From assembly GCA_002409215.1 (NCBI GenBank), contig DHUO01000014.1, positions 8,510 to 31,042 of the forward strand: 22,533 nt of DNA. The letters are read 5' to 3'. Origin of the DNA: Candidatus Dojkabacteria bacterium UBA5232. Its GTDB lineage: Bacteria; Patescibacteriota; Dojkabacteria; SC72. Position numbers and translations under genes: made by a program. Below, in pieces: positions 7,357-14,013 of the stretch (within the stretch, counting starts at the first letter, position 1; each line of letters begins with the position of its first letter). A model generated the notes under the pieces. That model saw only the letters and a list, made by a program, of their open reading frames with translations, did no database searches and was not told the origin of the DNA.

Positions 7357-8316
7357 ATGAAATACCTTATCATAGATAAGAAACAAAGGGGTGATATTGG
7401 TAAAAATCTTACCATCCCTACTGGCTCTGCAAGGATATTAGAAGAACTGGAAAAAGAAAATATTGAATGTGATTTCATATATAATGATGAGCTTGAGTTC
7501 ATCTTTAACGATGGAAACACTGTAATAAAAGCTAATGGAAGAGATATAACTCAATATACCCATATCATTTTTAGGGGGCATTCATTACATAACGACAAAG
7601 AATATCACTATAAGAGATATATTATTGATTTTGCTGATCTATATAACAGAGATAATCCTGACAATAAAATATTGGTGCAAAATGCCAAAGCAATTAAGAA
7701 ATTCCCTTATTACAACAAGATTGCCATGGCTCAATTCTGTTCAATAAATCATATCCCATATTTTAATAGCTACTTTAAGACTAACGGTGATTACCTTACC
7801 AAGAGAGATTTCTTAACAGCTTTCCCATTAATCCTGAAAGAGTACTCTGGAGTTAATAGAGTTGAGATTATTGATGGGCAGGAGAAGATAAAAAAGAATA
7901 TTTTTAAGATAGAGAATGAAGCGGATTACAACCAAGAAAGTTTGCAAGGACAGGATAAAAAGAACTTCTTTTTGCAAGAATTCTCTGAAACAGCGCAAGA
8001 TTACAGGGTTTTTGTTAAATTAGGAGAGGTAATTGGTGGGTGGAGAAGAAAGGCCTCCTCTGGCTTTATGACAGTAAATAAAGGAATCTATGAGATGTAC
8101 AATAATCCAAGCCCTGAAATTAAGGAAATTGCTGAAAAAGTAGCTACCTTATTAGAAGCTGATTTTATAGCAATAGATTTTATGGAAATAGATGGTAAAC
8201 CGGCTGTCTTAGAATGGAGTTTCCATCCAGGTTTTAAGGCATACGAAACAAAAATAAAAGGTACTCCTGTAAATATTGCAGAAGCTATTATCTCTGCATA
8301 TCGACCTGGTCGGTAG
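7357..8316 (+). CDS. Divergent RimK-like ATP-grasp protein
   Basis: A 319-aa protein with an N-terminal alpha/beta pre-ATP-grasp region (MKYLIIDKKQRGD ... THIIFRGHS) and a recognisable ATP-grasp core: PLILKEYSG (Lys161), FFLQEFSETAQDYRVFVKLG (204-223), GGWRRKASSGFMTVNKG, ADFIAIDFMEIDGKPAVLEW. The usual metal-binding Glu-x-Asn at the end of the fold reads Glu286-Trp-Ser288, followed by FHPGF, so the Asn is replaced by Ser. This may alter metal binding or mark a weak or specialised enzyme. AGGAG 9 nt before the ATG is a strong ribosome binding site and is part of repeat E2. The final codons (Arg-Pro-Gly-Arg-stop) lie inside the palindrome of repeat E3. Position after three other ligase genes suggests the same pathway, but the 85-nt gap filled by E2 may give it its own promoter. 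Confidence 0.8.
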   Translation: MKYLIIDKKQRGDIGKNLTIPTGSARILEELEKENIECDFIYNDELEFIFNDGNTVIKANGRDITQYTHIIFRGHSLHNDKEYHYKRYIIDFADLYNRDNPDNKILVQNAKAIKKFPYYNKIAMAQFCSINHIPYFNSYFKTNGDYLTKRDFLTAFPLILKEYSGVNRVEIIDGQEKIKKNIFKIENEADYNQESLQGQDKKNFFLQEFSETAQDYRVFVKLGEVIGGWRRKASSGFMTVNKGIYEMYNNPSPEIKEIAEKVATLLEADFIAIDFMEIDGKPAVLEWSFHPGFKAYETKIKGTPVNIAEAIISAYRPGR

Positions 8317-8380
8317 ATTTCCCCTTATAGGGAAATGGTTAAACTGCATTTTTAATCATTTTTTAATCTTACTATAGGAG
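8302..8380 (+). repeat. 80-bp intergenic element, copy E3 (left flank of RAYT)
   Basis: Perfect 11-bp palindrome CGACCTGGTCG at 8302-8312, then GTAGATTTCCCCTT, TTTTAAT at 8350-8356 and 8361-8367, CTTACTATAGG at 8368-8378. It begins inside the last codons of the ATP-grasp gene and ends inside the 3' end of the transposase gene, whose TAG stop (8374-8372) is part of CTATAGG. It has a good AGGAG but no plus-strand gene follows. With E4 it forms an inverted pair around the transposase. Confidence 0.85.
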
Positions 8381-8818
8381 AGTCTCTGTAGTCAAAAAGA
8401 AGTCATAATATTTGATGTGATTTTGGTTTTCTATCAACTTAGAAAGGTGCTTGTTACTTAACAATTCTTTAGGGTTATCTCTCATATATTGAACAACTGT
8501 CCTGAAATATATGAAGTCGCTAACTCTTTTCTTCTGATACGGCCCCTGAAAAAGCCTCCCTACCAAACCATATTTCTTATTCATATACGTTGTATAGTTC
8601 CTACTTATATCCCTCATTCTAAGACTCAGGTGTTTTTTCCTGTTAACAGCAACCAAAAGATGATAGTGGTTCGGCATAATACACAGGGAGATAAAGCTAG
8701 CTATCTTCGTCGAAAAGAATGAATCCAGAAACATCTTCTTCAACACATGCAAATCTTGAATATCAAAGCATATCTTCCCTTTATGGTTGCCCCTATTGTA
8801 AACATGGTAAAGTTCCAT
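8372..8818 (-). CDS. REP-associated tyrosine transposase (RAYT, Y1/HUH family)
   Basis: A 148-aa single-strand-specific transposase of the IS200-like Y1 superfamily, RAYT branch. Visible motifs: HVYNRGN at the start (residues 5-11), the HUH metal site MPNHYHLL (His51, His53), the catalytic-helix region MRDISRNYTTYMNKKYG (candidate nucleophiles Tyr75 or Tyr78), then GRLFQGPYQKKRV and QYMRDNP, all typical of RAYTs. RAYTs nick and join DNA at short palindromic REP sequences and are usually single-copy, not self-propagating insertion sequences. Here the gene is bracketed by inverted copies of the 80-bp element (E3, E4), and the stop codon lies within E3. The ATG is about 46 nt from the end of E4, which points at it. 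The reading frame is intact, so it may be active. Confidence 0.9.
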   Translation of the reverse strand: MELYHVYNRGNHKGKICFDIQDLHVLKKMFLDSFFSTKIASFISLCIMPNHYHLLVAVNRKKHLSLRMRDISRNYTTYMNKKYGLVGRLFQGPYQKKRVSDFIYFRTVVQYMRDNPKELLSNKHLSKLIENQNHIKYYDFFLTTETLL

Positions 8819-8863
8819 ACTACAATCATCGCACCAAATAGTGAAAATATTATTAACTACCAG

Positions 8864-8945
8864 GTCCTTATAGTAAGGTTAAAAAAACATAAAAACAGCC
8901 TTAGAATCTTCTACCGACAAGGATAAACCTACCGACCAGGTCTGT
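8864..8945 (-). repeat. 80-bp intergenic element, copy E4 (right flank of RAYT)
   Basis: On the minus strand: ACAGACCTGGTCGGTAGG from 8945, GTTTATCCTT, a T-rich segment, then AACCTTACTATAAGG ending at 8866. The terminal CCTTA-CTA-TAAGG can form a hairpin. The palindrome touches the TAA stop of the metallopeptidase gene (8947-8945). Oriented from that gene towards the transposase, inverted relative to E3. Confidence 0.85.
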
Positions 8946-10102
8946 TAAATTCCAACTTTCTTAAACACTTTATTCCACATTTCCTTAGATGGAACTATCT
9001 TTGCTTTGGGAATTAAACCCTCCCTGACCCAGTTACACTGTTTGAAGTCTATCTTTCCAGCATATAGGAGAGGATAAAGGGACTTGTCATCACCCAACCT
9101 CTTTAGGACCCTTCTAAACCCTCTGAAATACACAATGTCTTTTGCATAAATACCTGGTTTGGATGTATCAGATAATCCCCTCTTAACCCTATATGCAACA
9201 TCAAACGCACTATACTTAGGGAGAGAGCCCAACAAAGCATTGTACAGTTCTCTAAAAGACATCTTCTCACCTATTTTAATAGCGTAAGTAAGGGCTGCTT
9301 TCTTCTTCAATCCACTCTCGGTTAGTAAGTTCATTTCATTCTCGTTCCACGTTGCAAGCCCCTCCTCAACATCCAGATACGTTACCAGATTGGCATTTCC
9401 CAAGGCTGTGAAACCTGTGTTTTTTCCATTCACAGATCTTAGCACATGTGTTCCAACTTCATGAACAATTGATTTTTTCAATTTGAATTTACTCCTCTGA
9501 ATCGCACTATTCACAAGCACCTGTTTTCTTTTAACACCAACCTTAATCCCATTTTTGGATATATTTATTGACCGGTATACCTCCCACCCATTTAGCCCTA
9601 ACTCATTAAACACCCCATCAAACACTTTCACTATTTCATCGTAACCTAAAAGATCTTTCGACCTCCCAGAACTCTTCGTCAAATTATAGTTTTTAACAAC
9701 ACCTCTAAGAACTCTCGCCGCATTTCTAAACAGAATATCAGAAGGCATACCAAACCTTTCCTTCGAAATCTCAGTAACCTTCTCATTATTACCAACAACA
9801 TTCATTAAATCATTCGCTTGCTCTTTAGATGCAATTAAATCTATGTAGAATTGAGAAATACGAGGATCAACATCAGATATGACTTCAACTTTTGAAAGCT
9901 TATCTAAAATATTATCATTATCATTCTTCACAATTCTGTACTTAAAATGTGGTTCGTACGTATCAGAATTAAAAAATTTCTTCTTCTCTGACTGCAAATT
10001 CAATGGTGTAAAGACAAGTGCAGTTGGAAGTCTTAATTGTTCAAGAAGGTTTGTAACTTCTTGCAATGTCATCTCTTTTTTCTTCTTTTCAAATATTGCC
10101 AT
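8945..10102 (-). CDS. MATCAP/DUF1704-type metallopeptidase (QEGLA-motif family)
   Basis: A 385-aa zinc metallopeptidase candidate. HEVGTH (residues 214-219) is the HExxxH zinc site and EEGLA (246-250), about 30 residues on, supplies the third ligand. The pair HExGTH plus (Q/E)EGLA defines the DUF1704 family, annotated in bacteria as flavohemoglobin-expression-modulating QEGLA proteins. Its eukaryotic members (MATCAP) are tyrosine carboxypeptidases that remove the C-terminal tyrosine of tubulin. A helical Arg/Lys-rich C-terminal half follows. No signal peptide, so it is probably cytosolic. It lies 12 nt downstream of mreB in an apparent trpS-mreB-metallopeptidase operon. A carboxypeptidase role is inference from family; the bacterial substrate is not established. 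The stop codon abuts repeat E4. Confidence 0.8.
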   Translation of the reverse strand: MAIFEKKKKEMTLQEVTNLLEQLRLPTALVFTPLNLQSEKKKFFNSDTYEPHFKYRIVKNDNDNILDKLSKVEVISDVDPRISQFYIDLIASKEQANDLMNVVGNNEKVTEISKERFGMPSDILFRNAARVLRGVVKNYNLTKSSGRSKDLLGYDEIVKVFDGVFNELGLNGWEVYRSINISKNGIKVGVKRKQVLVNSAIQRSKFKLKKSIVHEVGTHVLRSVNGKNTGFTALGNANLVTYLDVEEGLATWNENEMNLLTESGLKKKAALTYAIKIGEKMSFRELYNALLGSLPKYSAFDVAYRVKRGLSDTSKPGIYAKDIVYFRGFRRVLKRLGDDKSLYPLLYAGKIDFKQCNWVREGLIPKAKIVPSKEMWNKVFKKVGI

Positions 10103-10114
10103 ATGAATATATTA

Positions 10115-11134
10115 CTATCTTCTAAACTCTTTGTTAAATGAAAACTTTCTCTCACCACTCGCTAATAGCTCTAAAGCTATGCCTGTACCCCTAACAACAC
10201 AAAATAGTGGTTCATCAGCAACATGGGCGGGAACCCCTGTAGCTCTAGCAAAAAGCTTGTCTAAATTTCTTAACTTTGCGGTACCACCACTCATAACCAT
10301 TCCTCTGTCTATAATGTCGGCCGATAGTTCAGGGGGTGTCTTCTCCAAAACACTTTTTATTGCCCTTATTATATTTTTCAATGGAAATTCAACTGCTTTA
10401 GCAACATCATTTGAATTCACAACTATTGATTTGGGCATACCCGCACCAACATCTCTTCCCCTAACCTCCATCTCTTTTGGAACCTTTACCTCTACTGCAG
10501 AACCTATCTTTATCTTAATATCTTCTGCGGTTTGCTCACCAATCAAAACACCCTTCTTTTTACGCATATATGAAATAATATATTCATTCAAAGCATCTCC
10601 ACTAACTCTCAGTGACTCATACTCCACTATCCCATCAAGTGAGAGGACTGCAACTTCTGTTGTACCACCACCCATATTCACAATCATGTTGCCTGAAGAT
10701 GTATGAATTGGCAGTCCTGCACCCAAAGCAGCAAGAAGAGGTTCTGGAAGTAGAGTTATTGTCCTAGCACCAACATTATTTGCAGCTTTTAAAACAGCTC
10801 TTTCCTCTACGGAAGTAATACCTGCTGGCACACTCATTACAACATCAGGCTTGAAAAACCTCGCTTTGCCCAGTGCTTTATCAAAAAAATGTCTAAGAAG
10901 AGCTTCTGCCACTCTAGAATCTGCAATCACTCCTTCACGAAGAGGTCTTTTTGCAACAATATTATCTGGGGTCTTACCAATCATCTCTTTAGCTCTTTTC
11001 CCCACAGCAATTACAGTCACATTATCCAAATCAATCGCAACAACTGTTGGTTCCGTAACGACAATTCCCTCTCCTTCTACGAACACAACGGAGTTTGCGG
11101 TGCCCAAATCTATACCTATTTTTTTTCCAATCAT
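10115..11134 (-). CDS. mreB: Rod-shape protein MreB (actin homologue)
   Basis: A 339-aa actin-fold ATPase that polymerises beneath the membrane and guides elongation-phase cell-wall synthesis. The phosphate-1 loop GIDLGTANS (7-15), REGVIADSRVAEALLRHF, the MSVPAGITSVEERAV segment, the phosphate-2 loop NMGGGTTEVAVLSL, and the adenosine motif MSGGTAKLRNLD are all present, and length fits MreB/Mbl (about 335-345 aa). An N-terminal amphipathic membrane helix is not evident. It starts 24 nt after the trpS stop and ends 12 nt before the metallopeptidase. No mreC or mreD is adjacent, unlike the usual mreBCD order. An Mbl-type paralogue cannot be excluded. Confidence 0.93.
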   Translation of the reverse strand: MIGKKIGIDLGTANSVVFVEGEGIVVTEPTVVAIDLDNVTVIAVGKRAKEMIGKTPDNIVAKRPLREGVIADSRVAEALLRHFFDKALGKARFFKPDVVMSVPAGITSVEERAVLKAANNVGARTITLLPEPLLAALGAGLPIHTSSGNMIVNMGGGTTEVAVLSLDGIVEYESLRVSGDALNEYIISYMRKKKGVLIGEQTAEDIKIKIGSAVEVKVPKEMEVRGRDVGAGMPKSIVVNSNDVAKAVEFPLKNIIRAIKSVLEKTPPELSADIIDRGMVMSGGTAKLRNLDKLFARATGVPAHVADEPLFCVVRGTGIALELLASGERKFSFNKEFRR

Positions 11135-11158
11135 CTTAGAAAAACTACAAGTTAATTA

Positions 11159-12160
11159 CTATGCAAGGTCTAGCTTCATTACTTTCTTCATCTTATCAGC
11201 AGTAACCCTTGAAATCTCAGAAACTTTCTTGCTTGATTTCAAAGCTTTTTTCAAAAGCTCATCCTTCATTCCCTCAGCCTCTTCTCTCCTTTTTCTAATT
11301 GGGTAAAGATATTCATTCATTATTTCAAAAAGCCTTTCTTTTACCTCAACATCTTTAATATTGCCCTCTCTGTATCTCTTTTTCATCCCTTCTACTTCAT
11401 CCATGTCTATTGCAAACAAATCTAAGTATGTGAATGCTACATTCCCCTCCACAGTACCTGGGTCTGTAGCACGAATTCTGTTTGGATCTGTATATACCTT
11501 AAACACTTTTTTCCTTAATTCCTCTTCTGTATCTGAGAGGTATATCGCATTATTCAAGCTCTTTCCCATCTTAGCACCACCATCAATTCCAGGGACATTC
11601 TTAGGGACTCCTAAAAGATACTCCGGTTCATGAAGGATATTTGTATTGTATGCTTTATTGAATTTTCTTATGATTACCCTAGAATCCTCTACTATTGGTG
11701 CTTGATCTTTCCCTACAGGAACAAGATCTGCCCCTACACATACTAAATCAGCTACCTGGTGAATTGGATAGATAAAGAAACCCAACGGTGTTGATTTACC
11801 AAAGTTATTCTGAACCATCTCTGTCTTAATTGTTGGATTATGGTTTATCTGTTGAATTGTTGCAAAGTTTGCAAGATATACAAAAATTTCATGAATCTCA
11901 GGAACCTCACTTTGTATGAATACATTTGATTTGTCAAAATCTATACCTACTGCATAGTAGTCGCAAAGAAGTTCAAAAACACTATCATGAACTTTCTGTG
12001 GATTCATATAGTTGTCGGTTAAAGCCTGTATATTTGCAATCTCAATAAAGGAGTTATACTCATCCTGCAATTTAACCCTATTTTCTAAGGTCCCTTTCAG
12101 ATGACCAATATGCATCCTTCCAGTTGGTCTATCACCTGTTAATATTCTTTTCTTTCCCAT
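11159..12160 (-). CDS. trpS: Tryptophanyl-tRNA synthetase
   Basis: A 333-aa class I synthetase that charges tRNA-Trp. The N-terminus RILTGDRPTGRMHIGH holds the HIGH motif (17-20); GGAKMGKSLNN (194-204) is the KMSKS loop. The TGDRPTG opening, IQALTDNY, GADLVPVGKDQAPIVEDSR and the C-terminal DPGTVEGNVAFTYLDLF are typical of the TrpRS type found in many Firmicutes and Deinococcus. Length is normal. It is first in an apparent operon with mreB and the metallopeptidase, and is divergent from the PEGA gene 51 nt away. Confidence 0.93.
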   Translation of the reverse strand: MGKKRILTGDRPTGRMHIGHLKGTLENRVKLQDEYNSFIEIANIQALTDNYMNPQKVHDSVFELLCDYYAVGIDFDKSNVFIQSEVPEIHEIFVYLANFATIQQINHNPTIKTEMVQNNFGKSTPLGFFIYPIHQVADLVCVGADLVPVGKDQAPIVEDSRVIIRKFNKAYNTNILHEPEYLLGVPKNVPGIDGGAKMGKSLNNAIYLSDTEEELRKKVFKVYTDPNRIRATDPGTVEGNVAFTYLDLFAIDMDEVEGMKKRYREGNIKDVEVKERLFEIMNEYLYPIRKRREEAEGMKDELLKKALKSSKKVSEISRVTADKMKKVMKLDLA

Positions 12161-12169
12161 ACCTGTATT

Positions 12170-12199
12170 TTAACAACTTATCTTCTATTATGCTATACT
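12170..12199 (+). promoter_or_regulatory. Promoter of the PEGA-protein gene
   Basis: TTAACA (12170-12175), an 18-bp spacer and TATACT (12194-12199) make a reasonable vegetative promoter only 12 nt before the ATG at 12212. The message would be nearly leaderless. The same 51-nt gap must hold the divergent trpS promoter. Confidence 0.5.
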
Positions 12200-12211
12200 T
12201 TAAAGTACAAA

Positions 12212-13744
12212 ATGAAAAAGAAGAAAAACAGTAAAAAGATAGTTTTTGACATACCCAAACACCTTCCAATTATTACCTCGATATTAGTAGTTGTCCTCTC
12301 TGCTCTACTGTTCTTTCTTGCAAAAGGCTATACCGTTGATTTGCAAAACAAAGCAGTGAACAGAAGAGGTGTCATAACGGTAAACTCCAGACCTGTTCAA
12401 GTAGAAATATATATAGATAATGAACTCATTGGAAAAGGATCAAAAAGCAAAGCCGTGAATACAGGTTCGCATAGTGTAGCATTAAAAAGAGAAAAATATC
12501 ACACATGGAGCAAAGATGTTAGAGCATTAGCAGAAACGACTACAATTATCACTCCATGGATGCTTCTGAAAAATCCCGAGAAATATACTGTGTGGGATTC
12601 TAAAAAAACATATATTGCTCATTGGATTAGTGAAGATGAGAATATAGCCTTAATTCTTCTCCAAGAAGATGAAGGAACATATGCTCTCTGGAGATATAAA
12701 CTACAAAGTGGATTATTAGACATATTCGACAACCCTAGCAAAATATGGGTTTCAGATAACAAAGACATTGAAATACTCCTTTCACCAAATGGAAACCATG
12801 CATTGCTAACACTTTCCAACAGCGATGAAAAAGTGAAATATTTAATTAACACATCCTCCCAATTTTCAACAGAAAGCTCTAAACCTCTTGACCTAGGAGG
12901 AAGAAGTGAATTTAAGCTGCAGTGGGCAAAAGACAACAAACACCTGCTTTTAATCTCACCTGAATCTATACTCTCATACAATATTAACTCACAAATAACT
13001 TACTCCATGGTATCTCAGAGCAATAATCAGCAATCCATTTGGAGGACTGATAAAAATGGTAATTTATACACTCTGAAAGACCTCTCAAAGCCCGATGATA
13101 CCGTATACACCTACTCTATTGAGAAGCAGGGACTAGATGGTACAGGAGAATCATACCTAATTAGTAGTATTAGCCTACAAAAAGACGAAAAATATATCGA
13201 ACACTACAGAGAGAACCCTTCCAATTACATCCCATTCACAAACTCCCCCTTTAACACACAAACTGTAGGTAAAATTACTGACTTTGATATAAATGTCGAT
13301 ATTGCAGGTGTATTCATCACAACCACCTCTGCTTCATACTGGTATGATAACACCTCAGGAACTTACATAATGATAAATCCTTATCCTTCAGAGCTATTAG
13401 ACTTTTCCAAGAATAATAAACATTTCCTATTTAACAGCAACGATTCTCTATACACCTTTACTTTTAGCAAATACTCCGAAAACCCTGTTGAGAAAACAGG
13501 CTCTACACAGTTCACAAATGCTAAAAAAGGAGATTACGTTGGATGGATTGATAATTCCAATTATTACTCATACATAAAAGAGGAGTATCTAAATATTGCA
13601 GAAAAAGACGGAGATAACGAGACTAAAGTGCTTCCAACAAAGAATATGCTCTTCTACAATATCGAGGCTTCGAAGAACAGCATCACAACCTTAGAGGTTG
13701 ATACAAAGGGTGACCTTCTGATTAACCAATACCGAATACAATAA
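12212..13744 (+). CDS. Membrane-anchored PEGA-domain protein with beta-propeller-like body
   Basis: A 510-aa protein. A Lys-rich N-terminus is followed by one membrane helix (about 19-37), placing the rest outside the cell. Residues about 51-105 form a PEGA domain (RGVITVNSRPVQVEIYIDNE, LIGKGSK, GSHSVALKREKYHTWSKDV), a beta-sandwich common in surface proteins. The remainder (about 115-510) is rich in beta strands with recurring motifs such as WISEDENIALILLQ, LSPNGNHALLTLSN, WAKDNKHLLLIS and FSKNNKHFLFNS, which look like blades of a TolB/WD40-like propeller. The function is unknown; cell-wall or surface ligand binding is plausible. It ends 2 nt before the 3' end of a convergent tRNA gene, leaving no room for a separate terminator. 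Confidence 0.8.
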   Translation: MKKKKNSKKIVFDIPKHLPIITSILVVVLSALLFFLAKGYTVDLQNKAVNRRGVITVNSRPVQVEIYIDNELIGKGSKSKAVNTGSHSVALKREKYHTWSKDVRALAETTTIITPWMLLKNPEKYTVWDSKKTYIAHWISEDENIALILLQEDEGTYALWRYKLQSGLLDIFDNPSKIWVSDNKDIEILLSPNGNHALLTLSNSDEKVKYLINTSSQFSTESSKPLDLGGRSEFKLQWAKDNKHLLLISPESILSYNINSQITYSMVSQSNNQQSIWRTDKNGNLYTLKDLSKPDDTVYTYSIEKQGLDGTGESYLISSISLQKDEKYIEHYRENPSNYIPFTNSPFNTQTVGKITDFDINVDIAGVFITTTSASYWYDNTSGTYIMINPYPSELLDFSKNNKHFLFNSNDSLYTFTFSKYSENPVEKTGSTQFTNAKKGDYVGWIDNSNYYSYIKEEYLNIAEKDGDNETKVLPTKNMLFYNIEASKNSITTLEVDTKGDLLINQYRIQ

Positions 13745-13746
13745 TA

Positions 13747-13821
13747 CGCACCTGGCCAGAATCGAACTGACAACCTACGCGTTAGGAGTGCGTTGCTCTA
13801 TCCAGATTGAGCTACAGGTGC
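13747..13821 (-). tRNA. tRNA-Arg (anticodon CCT)
   Basis: A 75-nt cloverleaf on the minus strand: acceptor GCACCTG/CAGGTGC with discriminator G, D-stem GCTC/GAGC, anticodon loop CTCCTAA (anticodon CCT, reads AGG), T-arm GTCAG-TTCGATT-CTGGC. A follows the GG of the D-loop, matching the A20 arginine identity element. The anticodon stem has an A31-C39 mismatch at its base next to the loop. CCA is not encoded. Repeat E5 lies upstream, and GATATAAT-like sequence about 40 nt before the 5' end could be its promoter. Confidence 0.93.
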
Positions 13822-13903
13822 AAAGCTAAACAACTAACCCCGTTAGTTTGTTCCAACGATTATATCAAGAAAAGCTAACCATTTCACCCTATTTCTGAAG
13901 AAT

Positions 13904-13983
13904 GGCCGTATAGTAAAATGAAATCAGACAAAAAGTACCAAAAAAGCTTTTCCAAATAAAGCAAAACTCGCCGACCAGGTTCG
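13904..13983 (-). repeat. 80-bp intergenic element, copy E5
   Basis: On the minus strand: CGAACCTGGTCGG from 13983, then CGAGTTTTGCTTT, TTTTTGT and ATTTCAT in place of the two TTTTAAT boxes, and TTTTACTATACGG ending at 13906. It is the most diverged copy but keeps the same spacing. It lies between tRNA-Arg(CCT), which it points at, and the uvrA promoter, whose -10 box is 9 nt from the palindrome. Confidence 0.75.
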
Positions 13984-13988
13984 TTTAA

Positions 13989-13997
13989 TGGTATAAT
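13989..13997 (+). promoter_or_regulatory. Extended -10 promoter of uvrA
   Basis: TGGTATAAT, identical to the box before the 7TM operon, 17 nt before the uvrA ATG. The predicted leader is about 10 nt and contains GGAAG as a weak ribosome binding site. The E5 palindrome occupies the -20 to -35 region, so a protein bound there would affect this promoter. Confidence 0.65.
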
Positions 13998-14013
13998 ATC
14001 TGTTGGAAGAACT

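Noticed and set aside
8353..8380. TTTTTAATCTTACTATAGGAG looks like the start of some CRISPR repeats
   Set aside because: Copies are dispersed kilobases apart, in both orientations, with no spacers, and always tied to the GACC(A/T)GGTC palindrome. There are no cas genes.
8381..8500. A plus-strand gene expected after the AGGAG at the end of E3
   Set aside because: No ATG frame of useful length follows. The AGGAG is simply the conserved end of the repeat, and the sequence codes for the RAYT on the other strand.
13969..13983. Palindrome CGACCAGGTTCG at the uvrA promoter as a LexA/SOS box
   Set aside because: It does not fit the CGAAC-N4-GTTCG or CTGT-N8-ACAG forms, and the same palindrome occurs at genes with no link to DNA damage as part of the 80-bp element.
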